The notes: generated by a model from the sequence alone, not told the origin. A DNA stretch of 64,000 bases from Sphingomonadales bacterium Ga0077559 (GCA_001464315.1 LNFK01000065.1:1-64000); one strand, 5' to 3'; positions 48,087 through 58,733 are shown, counted from the stretch's first letter. A program made the numbers and translations.

Positions 48087-48140
48087 TGAAGCTGCGTTGG
48101 GCGAAGTCCGGGACTTGCCCTTAACGCATTTCGTCTCCAC

Positions 48141-48836
48141 ATGATGTCTATGTCCAACATCACGTCGCAGATAAATAAGCAGCCGCCGCTGAAAGCTGCG
48201 ATCATTCCGGTGACGCCGCTTCAGCAAAATTGCACGTTATTCTGGTGCACCGAAACCAACAAAGGCGCGCTGGTTGATCCCGGCGGGGATTTGGACAAGC
48301 TGAAGGCCGCCGTCGCGCAGACCGGAGTGGAGATCGAAAAAATCCTGATTACCCATGGCCATATCGACCATTGCGGTGAAGCGGGAATTTTGGCGAAGGA
48401 GCTGGGGGTCAGGATTGAGGGGCCGCAAAAGGAAGACCGCTTCTGGATTGCCCAATTGGCCGACGATGGGAAAAAATACGGGGTCAACGGGCAAGTGTTC
48501 GAACCTGATCGTTGGCTCGAGGACGGCGATACCGTGACAGTCGGCAAACTGACGCTGGACGTCATTCATTGTCCCGGACACACGCCCGGCCACGTCATAT
48601 TCTACCACGGCCCAAGCCGTCTAGCGATTGTCGGCGACGTGTTATTCCAGGGCTCGATTGGCCGCACCGACTTTCCGCGCGGAAATCACGCTGACCTAAT
48701 CAACGCAATTACACAAAAGCTATGGCCGCTGGGGGATGATGTTACATTCATCCCCGGCCACGGACCGACCAGCCAGTTCGGTTATGAGCGGGCAAACAAT
48801 ATGTTTGTCGCAGATGATGTGTTGGCGGCGCGTTAA
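48141..48836 (+). CDS. Metallo-beta-lactamase-fold hydrolase (glyoxalase II-like)
   Basis: 231 residues. The zinc motif ITHGHIDHCGEAG, then VIHCPGHTPGHVIFYH, LAIVGDVLFQGSIGRTDFPRGNH and FIPGHGPTSQFGYE form the complete MBL metal site. The close resemblance to YcbL-type type II glyoxalases suggests a thioester hydrolase, but no assay-level inference is possible. The start could be ATG 48141 or the next codons (MMSMSN). It stands 54 bases after the ABC exporter and could be co-transcribed. Confidence 0.9.
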   Translation: MMSMSNITSQINKQPPLKAAIIPVTPLQQNCTLFWCTETNKGALVDPGGDLDKLKAAVAQTGVEIEKILITHGHIDHCGEAGILAKELGVRIEGPQKEDRFWIAQLADDGKKYGVNGQVFEPDRWLEDGDTVTVGKLTLDVIHCPGHTPGHVIFYHGPSRLAIVGDVLFQGSIGRTDFPRGNHADLINAITQKLWPLGDDVTFIPGHGPTSQFGYERANNMFVADDVLAAR

Positions 48837-49228
48837 AGCGCTGAGTAAACTTTCCACAACGCCCAACCAGCCAAGCCGAGCAGGGTGATCATAGTCGTCA
48901 GCGTACCAACCATCCGGCCCTTGCCAAGCGCGCCGCCGTCCATGCCAAGGCCATGCGCGAGCCGTCCGACGATGTAAAGAATGCCTAGGCCCCATAGCCA
49001 ATTGTTGGTGCCGCCCGTGGCTTCCAGCGCAGCAATCAGGATCAAAACGAACGGCGCGCTCTCCACAAAATTGGCGTGTGCGCGCATCCGCCGTATCAGA
49101 AATTCGTCGCCGCCATCACCTATCGACACCCCGCCTTTGGTCCGCGCCTGACCGCACCGGATCATTAGCCAAATATTGACCAGCGCGGCACCAGCAGCGA
49201 TGGTAAGGGTAACGGGTAGGCTCAACAT
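48833..49228 (-). CDS. MAPEG-family membrane protein
   Basis: 131 residues with four predicted membrane helices. The motif RMRAHANFVESAPFVLILIAALEATGG is the MAPEG (membrane-associated eicosanoid/glutathione metabolism) signature. Bacterial members are mostly uncharacterised and may bind glutathione. Its stop interlocks with the MBL gene stop (TTAA). Confidence 0.88.
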   Translation of the reverse strand: MLSLPVTLTIAAGAALVNIWLMIRCGQARTKGGVSIGDGGDEFLIRRMRAHANFVESAPFVLILIAALEATGGTNNWLWGLGILYIVGRLAHGLGMDGGALGKGRMVGTLTTMITLLGLAGWALWKVYSAL

Positions 49229-49425
49229 AACTTCTCTCCCTTTGTTGACGGAGCGCTTAACCGCTATCTCTCGGCTTGCAAAGCACAGAAAAAACGATAT
49301 AGCGCGCCGCTCACACGGACAATCACGGTTTTACAGGGCCGATTCTGGCGATAGCTTGCCATGACCAGCCTTATGACCTAACAGCGTCCAGAACCTATTG
49401 ATTTTGAAATGGAACAGGTGCCGAG

Positions 49426-49602
49426 ATGGCTGTCCCCAAAAGAAAAACTTCCCCTTCACGTCGCGGCATGCGTCGCAGCCATGATTCGCTTACGCCCGCA
49501 GCCTATCAGGAATGCTCGAATTGCGGTGAATTGAAGCGTCCGCATCATTTGTGCGACGCCTGTGGCCATTATAACGGTCGCGAAGTGGTTGCGGTCGCCT
49601 AG
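49426..49602 (+). CDS. rpmF: Ribosomal protein bL32
   Basis: 58 residues, too short for the ORF track. [20 protein letters not shown] is followed by a zinc ribbon with cysteines 30, 33, 43 and 46 ([22 protein letters not shown]), the C+ form of L32. It is a structural component of the 50S subunit. It sits 23 bases upstream of plsX, the widely conserved rpmF-plsX-fabH arrangement that ties ribosome and lipid synthesis. Confidence 0.97.
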   Translation: MAVPKRKTSPSRRGMRRSHDSLTPAAYQECSNCGELKRPHHLCDACGHYNGREVVAVA

Positions 49603-49625
49603 TCCTTTTTTAAGGAGAATAGCTG

Positions 49626-50651
49626 GTGTCGATGAAACCGCGTATCGCCATTGACGCGATGGGCGGCGACGAAGGCGTGCCTGTGATGATCGCAGGCGCA
49701 GCACTTGCACGGCATCGGCATGAAAGTTTTCAATTTCTGCTTGTTGGCGATGAAACGCGCATCAAAGCAGCGCTCGATAACCATCCCAATTTGCGCGCTG
49801 CGTCCGAAATCCTGCATTCCAACGATGTGATAACCGCACACGACAAAGTCAGCGCTGCTTTACGCAAATCGAAAACCAGCTCGATGGGCATGGCGATCAA
49901 CGCGGTTAAATCGGGCAATGCAAGCGCGGCAGTCAGCGCTGGCAATACTGGCGCGCTGATGGCGACTGCAAAGCTCGCACTGCGCACGATGCCGGGTATC
50001 GACCGCCCAGCGCTGGCTGCACTTCTGCCAACACTTGAAGACACCGACGTGGTAATGCTCGATCTTGGTGCCAATACCGAATGCGAGGCTAAAAATCTGG
50101 TCCAGTTCGCCGTCATGGGCGCGGCGTATTCGCGGATTATTTTCGGCTTCGACCGCCCCCGTGTTCGGTTGCTCAACATCGGTACCGAAGAGATGAAGGG
50201 CACCGACGAACTTCGTGATGCCGCGCAACATCTGCGTGACGCCACCGGCTTGCATATGGATTTTCAGGGATTTGTCGAAGCCGACAAGATCAACCGTGGT
50301 GAATGCGATGTTGTTGTGTGCGACGGCTTCACTGGCAATATCGCGCTGAAATCGATTGAGGGTACGGCGCGGTTTGTAACAGACTTGCTTCGGCGTGCCT
50401 TTACCAGCTCGCTCCGATCAAAATTTGGATTTCTGGTATCGCGTCCAGCCACCGAGTTGCTCCGTCACCATCTCGATCCGAACAACCACAATGGCGCAGT
50501 ATTCATGGGGCTGAACGGCGTTGTTGTCAAAAGTCACGGCAGCGCGAACATCAAAGGTGTTGCGAACGCTGTTGAAGTCGCCGCGCGGCTGGTCGAAGAA
50601 GATATCACCGCGCGCATTACCCAGGATTTGGCTCGGGTGCAGGCTCCGTGA
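49626..50651 (+). CDS. plsX: Phosphate acyltransferase PlsX
   Basis: 341 residues from GTG ([17 protein letters not shown]), chosen because AAGGAG lies 8 bases upstream; the ATG two codons later has worse spacing. It converts acyl-ACP to acyl-phosphate, the donor for PlsY in phosphatidic acid synthesis. [36 protein letters not shown] and [15 protein letters not shown] are PlsX hallmarks. Its TGA overlaps the fabH GTG. Confidence 0.97.
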   Translation: MSMKPRIAIDAMGGDEGVPVMIAGAALARHRHESFQFLLVGDETRIKAALDNHPNLRAASEILHSNDVITAHDKVSAALRKSKTSSMGMAINAVKSGNASAAVSAGNTGALMATAKLALRTMPGIDRPALAALLPTLEDTDVVMLDLGANTECEAKNLVQFAVMGAAYSRIIFGFDRPRVRLLNIGTEEMKGTDELRDAAQHLRDATGLHMDFQGFVEADKINRGECDVVVCDGFTGNIALKSIEGTARFVTDLLRRAFTSSLRSKFGFLVSRPATELLRHHLDPNNHNGAVFMGLNGVVVKSHGSANIKGVANAVEVAARLVEEDITARITQDLARVQAP

Positions 50652-51616
50652 CCGAAACGGCCCTTCGCGCGGTTATCAAGGGCACAGGTTCGGCCCTACC
50701 GCGAACCCGGGTGTCGAATGCCGAACTGGCCGCCCGCGTCGACACGTCGGATGAATGGATTACCGAACGTACCGGCATTAAATTCCGCCATATTGCAGAG
50801 CCGGATGAAACAACCGCAACGCTGGCAACAGCCGCCGCGCGCAACGCGCTTGATGCTGCCGGGATGTCACCTGACGACATTGATCTGATTATTGTCGCGA
50901 CTGCCACCCCCGATCAAACCTTTCCCGCATCGGCGACGATCGTGCAGCATGCATTGGGGTGCAATGGCGGGGTCGCGTTCGATGTGGCAGCCGTTTGCTC
51001 TGGTTTCCTTTACGCTTTTTCTGTCGCCGAAAGCATGATTCGCGCCGGGTCAGCTAAAAACGCGTTGGTGATCGGCTCTGAAACCTTCAGCCGCATTCTC
51101 GATTGGGAAGATCGCGCAACGTGCGTGCTATTCGGTGACGGTGCCGGCGCAGTTGTACTATGCGGCGAGGTCGGCACCCGCGGGGCGCTTGCCACCAAGC
51201 TCCACGCCGACGGCAAGCATAATGAATTGCTATATGTCGACGGCGGTCCTTCCACGACGGGAACCGTCGGTAAATTGCGGATGCGCGGCCGCGAGGTATT
51301 TCGCCATGCGGTAACGAATCTGGCCAGCGTGATGCATGAAACGCTGGAGGCGGCTGATCTGGCTCCGCAAGATGTCGATTGGGTCGTGCCGCATCAAGCC
51401 AATGCAAGGATCATCGAGGCCACCGCAAAGAAGCTTGGGCTTGACCCGAACAAGGTTGTTCTAACCGTCGATCAGCACGCGAACACTTCAGCTGCATCGG
51501 TTCCTCTAGCGCTTGACGTCGCGGTCCGCGACGGCCGGATCAGACCTGGCGATATCGTGGTGTTGGAGGCGATGGGTGGCGGCTTTACTTGGGGCGCTTC
51601 TGTTGTTCGGATGTAG
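50648..51616 (+). CDS. fabH: Beta-ketoacyl-ACP synthase III
   Basis: 322 residues from a GTG that overlaps the plsX stop (GTGA), implying coupled translation. It condenses acetyl-CoA with malonyl-ACP to start fatty acid synthesis. The catalytic triad is visible as Cys117 ([13 protein letters not shown]), His249 ([11 protein letters not shown]) and Asn279 ([11 protein letters not shown]). Length is normal for the family. Confidence 0.97.
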   Translation: MTETALRAVIKGTGSALPRTRVSNAELAARVDTSDEWITERTGIKFRHIAEPDETTATLATAAARNALDAAGMSPDDIDLIIVATATPDQTFPASATIVQHALGCNGGVAFDVAAVCSGFLYAFSVAESMIRAGSAKNALVIGSETFSRILDWEDRATCVLFGDGAGAVVLCGEVGTRGALATKLHADGKHNELLYVDGGPSTTGTVGKLRMRGREVFRHAVTNLASVMHETLEAADLAPQDVDWVVPHQANARIIEATAKKLGLDPNKVVLTVDQHANTSAASVPLALDVAVRDGRIRPGDIVVLEAMGGGFTWGASVVRM

Positions 51617-51709
51617 GACAATTTTCGACGATCGTTGTTTTACAACATAAGATTTTTATTATATAACGGACACTTCTCAAAAGACGGGTCGCGCGTCGGG
51701 AGACGGTTT

Positions 51710-52000
51710 ATGGCAGATGCAGGTACTTTGACGCGGGCCGATTTGGCCGAAATGCTGAACCGGCAGGTCGGGTTGTCGCGTGCTGATGCCGCCGCGATGA
51801 TAGAATCGATCCTCGGGCACATGACCAACTCTCTGCTCGATGGCGAAAATGTCAAAATTTCAGGCTTCGGAACATTTGTTCTGCGCGACAAGGGGCAGCG
51901 CATCGGCCGTAATCCCAAAACCGGGATTGAAGTGCCCATAACGCCGCGTCGCGTTCTCACATTCCGTGCCAGCCAAGGCATGCGGCAAAAGGTTAAGTAG
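51710..52000 (+). CDS. ihfA: Integration host factor subunit alpha
   Basis: 96 residues from [19 protein letters not shown]; the track start is 25 codons too early. The HU/IHF fold shows [36 protein letters not shown] and the DNA-bending arm [24 protein letters not shown]. It pairs with IhfB (not here) to bend DNA at promoters and recombination sites. The 93-base leader is AT-rich (TTTTTATTATATAA), so it may have its own promoter, possibly self-regulated. Confidence 0.95.
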   Translation: MADAGTLTRADLAEMLNRQVGLSRADAAAMIESILGHMTNSLLDGENVKISGFGTFVLRDKGQRIGRNPKTGIEVPITPRRVLTFRASQGMRQKVK

Positions 52001-52006
52001 CCCCGC

Positions 52007-52366
52007 ATGACAGACAAGTCTGCCGACGCATTCCGCACGATTGGTGAAATGGCTGAGGCGCTGGGTGTGCGGACGCATATCTTGCGCTATTGGGAGGAGC
52101 AGTTCCCAATGCTGCGGCCTTTGACCCGGGCGGGCGGACGCCGTTTGTATCGCCCCGATGATGTGGCTTTGTTGAAGACTATTCACCGGCTGCTTCACAA
52201 TGAAGGCTATACCATAAAAGGTGCACGTAAATATCTGACGAGTGGGGTCAATGCTGAGCCGGTATCTGCCCCTGTTGCATCGACGACACCTGCCGGATCA
52301 GGAATCGATATGTCTGCATTGCGCGCGGTTCGTGATCGTCTGGCTTCGGCTCTGGCAGCCGCCTAA
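52007..52366 (+). CDS. MerR-family transcriptional regulator
   Basis: 119 residues. A single MerR winged-HTH domain occupies the N-terminal 75 residues ([69 protein letters not shown]), followed by a short Ala/Pro-rich tail with no effector-binding domain. This is the conserved MerR protein downstream of ihfA in alphaproteobacteria. Its targets are unknown. 6 bases separate it from ihfA; its stop interlocks with the GNAT gene. Confidence 0.92.
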   Translation: MTDKSADAFRTIGEMAEALGVRTHILRYWEEQFPMLRPLTRAGGRRLYRPDDVALLKTIHRLLHNEGYTIKGARKYLTSGVNAEPVSAPVASTTPAGSGIDMSALRAVRDRLASALAAA

Positions 52367-52884
52367 ATCATCTCGCGCGCGTAAACTATGTCGCGGAAGG
52401 GCATATCGCCGACCATGAAAATAGTTTCGCCGATGTGCTTGAAGCCCGCGCGCTCATAGAAGGCGACGGCGCGGACGTTGCTTTCGTAAACAGCCAGTAA
52501 CACGCGCTTCGCGCCTCGCTTTTCGGCTATTATCAACGCCTGCTCCAGCAAGGCGCGCCCGTTACCGCCGCCTTGCCACGGTCCAAGCAAGTAGATACGT
52601 TTAAGTTCGATATCGCCGTCTTGTTGCAACTCTGGATGCTCGGGCGGGACCATCATGACATACCCAACCGGCGCACCGAGCAGTGTTTCCCCGATAACGA
52701 TATCGACCTCGGGGTTTCCCAGCTTGTCGGCATAATAGGCCGTATGATGCTCTGTATTGAGATGCTCGATCAACTGCTTGCCCGGATGGTCAAAGGCAAA
52801 TGTCGCAAGGAATGTTGCAGCGCCCAAATGCGCCAGCGCGTCGGCATCCTGTATACCTGCCTCACGCCAGATTACCGGCGTCAT
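52363..52884 (-). CDS. GNAT-family N-acetyltransferase
   Basis: 173 residues of the GNAT fold. The acetyl-CoA site is [55 protein letters not shown], with the Q/R-x-x-G-x-G/A-like loop and the FYERAGF segment. The acceptor is unknown; proteins, polyamines or drugs are possible. Its start overlaps the sixA-like stop by 4 bases, and the helicase precedes them, so all three probably form one unit. Confidence 0.88.
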   Translation of the reverse strand: MTPVIWREAGIQDADALAHLGAATFLATFAFDHPGKQLIEHLNTEHHTAYYADKLGNPEVDIVIGETLLGAPVGYVMMVPPEHPELQQDGDIELKRIYLLGPWQGGGNGRALLEQALIIAEKRGAKRVLLAVYESNVRAVAFYERAGFKHIGETIFMVGDMPFRDIVYAREMI

Positions 52885-53426
52885 TCGTCCTCGGGACCCA
52901 GTTCAGCATCGAGATCGCGCGGGCGGATGAAATGTGTCAATTTGCCGCATTTGCGGTCAACGTCCGCCCAGCTATCGATGTCGAGTTCCATTCGCGCCAG
53001 CGCCCCGGTCGGGTATTTCTCCCATACCATTTCGCGCAATGGTGAGCTGCCATCGTCTGGGACGATGTCGAACAGCAGATCCTCCATTCCAGGATTATGT
53101 CCGACCATAAGCACGCTCTTATGCTGATCCGACTGGTCACGCAGTACATCCATCAGCGTGGCGGAAGATGCGAGATAGATACGCCGGTCCCAGTTGGCAT
53201 CGATGCGTTCACCTGTCCCTTTGACGAACTGGTCGATGGTGTCGATCACGCGGACTGCGGGGCTGGCCACGACATGGTCGAAAACCAGTCCTTCGCGCTT
53301 CACCCAGGCGCCCATAATGACGGCGGCCTTCTCGCCGCGCTTGTTCAAAGGCCGGTCAAAATCACGGGGTATAGCATCATCCCAACTCGATTTGGCATGG
53401 CGCAGCAATGTCAGGATCAGCGTCAA
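52881..53426 (-). CDS. SixA-like histidine phosphatase
   Basis: 181 residues opening MTLILTLLRHAKSSWDDAIPRDFDRPLNKRGEKAA, with the catalytic RH motif (Arg9-His10) and the later LMVGHNPGMEDLLFDIV histidine of the branch-2-like SixA group. SixA in E. coli dephosphorylates histidine phosphotransfer proteins. Whether this homolog does so is unknown. Coupled by 4-base overlaps to both neighbours. Confidence 0.85.
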   Translation of the reverse strand: MTLILTLLRHAKSSWDDAIPRDFDRPLNKRGEKAAVIMGAWVKREGLVFDHVVASPAVRVIDTIDQFVKGTGERIDANWDRRIYLASSATLMDVLRDQSDQHKSVLMVGHNPGMEDLLFDIVPDDGSSPLREMVWEKYPTGALARMELDIDSWADVDRKCGKLTHFIRPRDLDAELGPEDE

Positions 53427-56158
53427 ATCGGGTTTCTCTCATCCAGAATTTCTATGTCTTCCTGCCGCAAATCTATGACGGGGGAAAGACCTGATTTAAT
53501 CGATCTGACGGCTTCATCGAGCGTGACCCGGCGCACCGGCGTTCCCGGCGGAAAGGCCGTCATCAACCGACTTGGCACGGCAGAAGACAGCAGCACAAAA
53601 TGTCCTTTGTCGCCCGCGCTTCGGATCAGCCTCCCGAAAGCTTGCGCCAATTTCGCGCGGATCATCCGGTCGTCATAATCGGTGCCTCCGTAAGACAGAC
53701 GCCGCGCGCGATGCAATATGTCCGGGCGGGGCCACGGTACTTGCTCCATAATTACCAGCCGAAGCGAATGGCCGGGCACATCCACCCCGTCGCGCAAGGC
53801 ATCGGTGCCGAGCAGCGACGCGTGCGGATCATCGCGGAAAATATCTACCAGCGTGCCGGTATCAATCGGGTCGACATGCTGCGCGTAAAGCGGCAGCCCT
53901 TCACGCGCCAAACGGTCGGCAATTCGCGCATAGGTCGAACGCAACCGCCGGATTGCGGTAAACAGCCCCAAGGCGCCGCCGCCAGACGCGCTGATCAGCG
54001 ACGAAAAAGCCCCCGCCAGCGCCGCCATATCACCGCGCTTCACATCGGTGACGATCAACACTTCTGCTTGCGCCGCATAATCGAACGGGCTGGTCGCCGA
54101 AAAATGCTCGGCGGCGTGGTCAAGGTGAACCGCTCCCGTCCGCGCATCGGCATTCGCCCAGTCGCCTCCGCTACGCAGCGTAGCCGATGTCGCGAGCACT
54201 CCGTGGCTAGGCTTAAGCACGATATCGGCGACCGGCTTCATCGGGTCGAGCCAGCGCCGGTGCATCCCGACATCCATATCGCGGCCTTCGAACCGGTCGA
54301 TCGCCAGCCAGTCAACAAAGTCGGGATCAATAGGACCCACGGCGCGCCCCAGCATCGAAATCCAGGCACGCAATGTGTCGATCCGCCAACCAAGGCTTGC
54401 CATCGCGCCCTCGACCCGCGCGCGCGCGCCGCCATCTAGCCAGTCGGGCGGGTCAGCGATCATCGCCTCCAACCGCTGGCCCAATATCGTCAGCGGTCGT
54501 GCCAAAGCCTCCAGCGCAATCGCCGCATCAGCCACCGCGTCGACAACCGCTGCGTCGGGGTCGGCAAGCTCGGTTTCGAGACCATAGCCAGCTTCTGCCG
54601 CATTGCTTTCATCGCGTGCGAATACCATCGACCGGATTGCCGACAACAAGCGTTCGACCGGCCCCGACGACATGCCTTCCGCCACGCGGCCAAGCCAGCC
54701 ATCGCCGGGCAGGGCCTCCGCCGCGATCCGCGCCATCTCGATGGCAAGGCCGCCCTCTTCATCATAAGATGCAACGTCGGCAAGCCGTGCCGCGAGGCCT
54801 CGCCGTCGTCCACGTGCCTTGCCCTCGGGACCGATTACCCATCGGCGAAGCTCGACGGTTTCCTGCCCGGTTAGCGCTGCTGCAAACATCGAATCCGCTG
54901 CATCGAACAGATGATGGCCTTCGTCGAAGATAATCCGCGTCGGGTGGCTGACCTCGTCGCGACCGCGCGCGGCGTTGACCATCATCAGCGCATGGTTGGC
55001 AATAACGATATCGGCCTGCACCGAGGCACGTGCAGCGCGTTCGATGAAGCATTTTTTGTAATGCGGGCATCCGGCGTAAATACATTCGCCGCGCCGGTCG
55101 GTCAGCGCAGTCGATCCATTGCGGCGAAACAAGGTCGGCAGCCAGCCGGGCAAATCGCCGCCGATCATATCGCCGTCTTTGCTATAGGCCGCCCAGCGCG
55201 CGACCAGATGCGCCAGCGTCGCCGCGCGGCCCGCAAACCCACCTTGCAGCGCATCCTCCAAATTGAGCAGGCAAAGATAATTTTCGCGCCCCTTGCGCAC
55301 CACGACTTTTGCCTTGAATATTTCAGGGTCAGGATAAATCCGTTGTGCCTCGCGTACCAATTGCCGCTGCAACGCCTTGGTAAACGTCGAAATCCACACC
55401 GCACCACCGGCGGTGCTTGCCCACAAGGACGCGGGCGCGAGATAGCCTAAGGTTTTGCCGATTCCAGTGCCCGCTTCAGCCAACACCATATTGGGTTCAC
55501 CCTTGCGCGCGCGTGGCGCAAAAATCCGCGCGGCGGCCTGCGCAAAGTCGCGCTGGCCTTGCCGCGTTTCGGCGTCACCGCCGACCAGCGAGGCAAGCTG
55601 TGCCTGCACGGCGTCGGGGTTGAGCGTTACGACGCGGGGCGGCGGACGCAACGGCACTTCCTCCCATTCAGGCAATCGCGCAAACAACCAGCGTTCGGGC
55701 TTCTCGGGCTTTTTCAAGTAACACAGCACCAAGTTCGCCCACGGCCAGCGCACCCGCATCAGTGCCTGCGCGCTATCCCACGCGCCCTCGCGTTCGGGCC
55801 AGGCGGGATTGGATAGCGTCGCCAGCAGTTTTTGTGTGGCCGAAAACAACAGCCCGGGCACTGCTTGGTCATTAGGAGCCATCGGCAGGCCGAGTGCGCC
55901 CGCCAGCCCCTTCGGTGTTGGCACCACAAATCTGGCAGGATACACAAAGGCAAACAGCTCGAGCACATCCAGACCCGATAATTCGGCATAGCCCAAACGC
56001 TGCGCCACCAAAGGTGCGTTGAGCATCACCAGAGGCGTTTCCGCCGCGCGCCCAACGGCCTCTCCCTTGCCAACAGTACGTACCTCGCCATTGGTTAAGC
56101 CCAGCCAGATACCGGCATGGCTTGCATGAAGCGCTGGAAAGGCTAGGGGGGTTTCCAC
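53423..56158 (-). CDS. DinG/XPD-like Fe-S DNA helicase
   Basis: About 911 residues from a GTG (VETPLAFPALHASHAGIW). The track start lies 32 codons earlier, inside the lysK gene region on the other strand, and neither start has a strong ribosome-binding site. An N-terminal region of about 200 residues precedes Walker A AEAGTGIGKT (AGTGIGKT 229-236). Four cysteines at about 296, 359, 364 and 370 (YLCLLN and ECIYAGCPHYKKC) frame the Fe-S cluster. DEGHH follows, then DALRDGVDVPGHSLRLVIMEQVPWP and QAFGRLIRS. A 5'-3' helicase of the DinG/YoaA type; the exact repair role is unknown. Confidence 0.92.
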   Translation of the reverse strand: METPLAFPALHASHAGIWLGLTNGEVRTVGKGEAVGRAAETPLVMLNAPLVAQRLGYAELSGLDVLELFAFVYPARFVVPTPKGLAGALGLPMAPNDQAVPGLLFSATQKLLATLSNPAWPEREGAWDSAQALMRVRWPWANLVLCYLKKPEKPERWLFARLPEWEEVPLRPPPRVVTLNPDAVQAQLASLVGGDAETRQGQRDFAQAAARIFAPRARKGEPNMVLAEAGTGIGKTLGYLAPASLWASTAGGAVWISTFTKALQRQLVREAQRIYPDPEIFKAKVVVRKGRENYLCLLNLEDALQGGFAGRAATLAHLVARWAAYSKDGDMIGGDLPGWLPTLFRRNGSTALTDRRGECIYAGCPHYKKCFIERAARASVQADIVIANHALMMVNAARGRDEVSHPTRIIFDEGHHLFDAADSMFAAALTGQETVELRRWVIGPEGKARGRRRGLAARLADVASYDEEGGLAIEMARIAAEALPGDGWLGRVAEGMSSGPVERLLSAIRSMVFARDESNAAEAGYGLETELADPDAAVVDAVADAAIALEALARPLTILGQRLEAMIADPPDWLDGGARARVEGAMASLGWRIDTLRAWISMLGRAVGPIDPDFVDWLAIDRFEGRDMDVGMHRRWLDPMKPVADIVLKPSHGVLATSATLRSGGDWANADARTGAVHLDHAAEHFSATSPFDYAAQAEVLIVTDVKRGDMAALAGAFSSLISASGGGALGLFTAIRRLRSTYARIADRLAREGLPLYAQHVDPIDTGTLVDIFRDDPHASLLGTDALRDGVDVPGHSLRLVIMEQVPWPRPDILHRARRLSYGGTDYDDRMIRAKLAQAFGRLIRSAGDKGHFVLLSSAVPSRLMTAFPPGTPVRRVTLDEAVRSIKSGLSPVIDLRQEDIEILDERNPI

Positions 56159-56196
56159 CGCTTCAGAGTGGCGGAAACAGAACGAAAGAGCAACAA

Positions 56197-57771
56197 GTGA
56201 CTGATCTTCGCGATATCGCAATGGCATCAAAGGCATGGCCCTATGAAGAGGCACGCCGCTTGTTGAAACGCTATCCGCAGGGCAAGCCGGGTGACGCTCC
56301 GATCATTTTTGAAACCGGCTACGGACCGTCTGGCCTGCCGCATATCGGTACCTTCAACGAGGTGCTGCGCACGACGATGGTGCGCCGTGCATTTGAGGAA
56401 CTAAGCGACACGCCGACCAACCTGATTGCCTTTTCGGACGATATGGATGGCCTACGTAAGGTGCCCGACAATTTGCCTAACCAGTCGATGCTGGCTGAAC
56501 ATCTGGGCAAACCGTTGTCACGCATACCCGACCCGTTCGGCACGCATGAGAGCTTTGCGCATCACAATAATGCACGCCTGCGCGAGTTTCTCGACCGCTT
56601 CGGGTTCGAATATGAATTCCTGTCCTCGACGATTGAATATGCCAGCGGTCGCTTTGACGAAACGCTCATCAAGGTGCTCCGTCACTATCAGGATATCATG
56701 GATATCATGCTGCCGACGCTGGGCAAGGAGCGGCAGGCAACCTATTCGCCGGTGCTGCCCGTCAGTCAGAAATCGGGTATTGTGTTGCAGGTGCCGGTGA
56801 CCGTAGTTGACGCCGATGCGGGACTCGTATCGTTCGACGACGAGGGCGAGCGCATTACGCAGTCGATCCTCGGCGGGCAGGCGAAGCTGCAATGGAAAGT
56901 CGACTGGGCGATGCGCTGGGTCGCGCTTGGCGTCGATTATGAAATGTCGGGTAAGGACCTGATCGACAGCGTTACGCAAAGTTCGAAGATCACGCGCGCT
57001 CTGGGTGCGCGCCCGCCCGAGGGTTTCAACTATGAAATGTTCCTCGACGAAAAGGGCGAGAAAATTTCGAAGTCAAAGGGCAACGGCCTGACGCTCGACC
57101 AATGGCTGACTTATGGCACCGATGAAAGCCTCGCTTTTTATATTTTCCGCGAGCCGCGAAAAGCGAAAGCGTTGCACATGGGCGTCATCCCGCGCGCGGT
57201 GGACGAATATTTCCAGTTTCGCAGCAACTACGCGACCCAAGAGTTGGACAAGCAACTTGGCAACCCTGTGCATCACATCCACCGCGCCAAACCAGAACCG
57301 GTGCCGCAGGGTACGCCGCCCGTCACTTTTGGCTTGCTGCTGAACCTTGTCGGCGTGATGGGGGCGGATGCGACTGAGGAGCAGGTGTGGGGCTATCTTG
57401 GCAATTATGTCGACGACGCACGGCCGGAGGCGCAACCTGATCTGGCAAAGTTGGTGCCCTTGGCGCTGGCCTATAATCGCGATTTCATCGCGCCCACGTT
57501 GAAACGGCGTAAACCCGAAGGCAGCGAAATCGCTGCGCTTGAAAAGCTCGATGGTGAACTGATCGCACTGGCACCCGATGCGTCGGCAGAGGACATCCAG
57601 AATATCGTTTATACTATCGGCAATGAGGGCGGCTTCGAAAATCTGCGCGACTGGTTCAAGGCGCTGTATGAAACCTTGCTTGGCAGCAGCGCCGGTCCAC
57701 GCATGGGCAGCTTCATTGCCCTATATGGGATCGAAAACTCGCGCAAATTAATCGCCGAGGCGCTTGCGTGA
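56197..57771 (+). CDS. lysK: Class I lysyl-tRNA synthetase
   Basis: Charges tRNA-Lys; the archaeal-type class I enzyme that replaces LysS in many alphaproteobacteria. 524 residues from GTG VTDLRDIAMASKAWP after GAAAGAG; an ATG at residue 9 is possible. HIGH-like HIGT (residues 49-52) is in GYGPSGLPHIGTFNE and KMSKS-like KISKSKGNG is near residue 295, giving a Rossmann-fold class I core. The C-terminal helical domain ends RKLIAEALA. Divergent to the helicase, with starts 39 bases apart. Its stop overlaps the corA GTG by 4 bases. Confidence 0.97.
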   Translation: MTDLRDIAMASKAWPYEEARRLLKRYPQGKPGDAPIIFETGYGPSGLPHIGTFNEVLRTTMVRRAFEELSDTPTNLIAFSDDMDGLRKVPDNLPNQSMLAEHLGKPLSRIPDPFGTHESFAHHNNARLREFLDRFGFEYEFLSSTIEYASGRFDETLIKVLRHYQDIMDIMLPTLGKERQATYSPVLPVSQKSGIVLQVPVTVVDADAGLVSFDDEGERITQSILGGQAKLQWKVDWAMRWVALGVDYEMSGKDLIDSVTQSSKITRALGARPPEGFNYEMFLDEKGEKISKSKGNGLTLDQWLTYGTDESLAFYIFREPRKAKALHMGVIPRAVDEYFQFRSNYATQELDKQLGNPVHHIHRAKPEPVPQGTPPVTFGLLLNLVGVMGADATEEQVWGYLGNYVDDARPEAQPDLAKLVPLALAYNRDFIAPTLKRRKPEGSEIAALEKLDGELIALAPDASAEDIQNIVYTIGNEGGFENLRDWFKALYETLLGSSAGPRMGSFIALYGIENSRKLIAEALA

Positions 57772-58733
57772 CCACAGTCGCCGCCAAGTTGTATCACGAC
57801 GGCAAGGCCATCGAAACTATAGATATTGCCAAACCGATACCGCATGTCAAACCGGCCGATTTCATCTGGATCGGGCTGCACGAACCCGACGATGGAACTT
57901 TGAAACGCATTCAGGATCATTTTGGCCTTCATCCGCTCGCGGTCGAAGATGCGCTTGATCCCAAGCATTTGCCAAAGGTCGAACCTTATGGCGATCATTT
58001 GTTCTTAGTTATCCGGACGCCGCGGCTCGAAGGCGACAAGATCATTTACGGCAACACCGCGATTTTCATGGGGCGCCAGTTTATCATCACCGTTCGGCAT
58101 GGTTCGGAACGTAGCCACAGTCCGGTGCGAACGCAGCTTGAGGCAACGCCGTGGTTGCTAAAGCAAGGCCCTGATTTCGTATTGCACGCTATCCTCGACT
58201 ATATCGTTGATGGTTACAGCGATCTTGTCGACGCGATGGAGGAAAAAGTGCTGGCGATGGAAGACCGCGCCATCGGCAATTTCCTGAGCCGAGCGGAAAC
58301 CGCACGCGTGTTCATGTTGCGCCGAGAGCTGTTCAGGCTACAACGGATATTGGGGCCGACCGAAGATCTCGCCAACCGGTTTATCAATCTCGAGCTGCCG
58401 CAGATCGACGCGAACATTTACCCATTCATGCGCGATCTGCTCGACCACGTGCGGCGGCTTGTCTACCGGGTCGAAGGGCTGCGTGATACGCTGACTTCAG
58501 TCATTGAAACCAGCGGATTGCTTGAGCAGCAGCGGCAGGGCGCGATAACTCGGCAGTTGGCGGCGTGGGCCGCTATCCTTGCGGTGCCTACTGCGATTGC
58601 CGGAATTTACGGCATGAATTTCGAGCATATGCCAGAGCTTCGCTGGGAATATGGATATTATATAATCGTTGGCATGATGGCGACGATTTGCCTGTCGCTC
58701 TATATCCGGTTCAAGCGGGCTGGGTGGCTGTAA
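57768..58733 (+). CDS. corA: CorA-family magnesium/cobalt transporter
   Basis: 321 residues from a GTG overlapping the lysK TGA. The long cytosolic domain has a coiled-coil stalk (residues 165-260). Two C-terminal membrane helices flank the universal GMN motif (residues 282-284 in GIYGMNFEHMPEL). A homopentameric divalent-cation channel in the inner membrane, usually for magnesium. Convergent overlap of 23 bases with the desaturase gene. Confidence 0.95.
   Translation: MTTVAAKLYHDGKAIETIDIAKPIPHVKPADFIWIGLHEPDDGTLKRIQDHFGLHPLAVEDALDPKHLPKVEPYGDHLFLVIRTPRLEGDKIIYGNTAIFMGRQFIITVRHGSERSHSPVRTQLEATPWLLKQGPDFVLHAILDYIVDGYSDLVDAMEEKVLAMEDRAIGNFLSRAETARVFMLRRELFRLQRILGPTEDLANRFINLELPQIDANIYPFMRDLLDHVRRLVYRVEGLRDTLTSVIETSGLLEQQRQGAITRQLAAWAAILAVPTAIAGIYGMNFEHMPELRWEYGYYIIVGMMATICLSLYIRFKRAGWL

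Noticed and set aside
53600-54933. 279- and 186-codon plus-strand frames
   Set aside because: Antisense shadows of the DinG-like helicase gene with Arg/Pro-rich translations.
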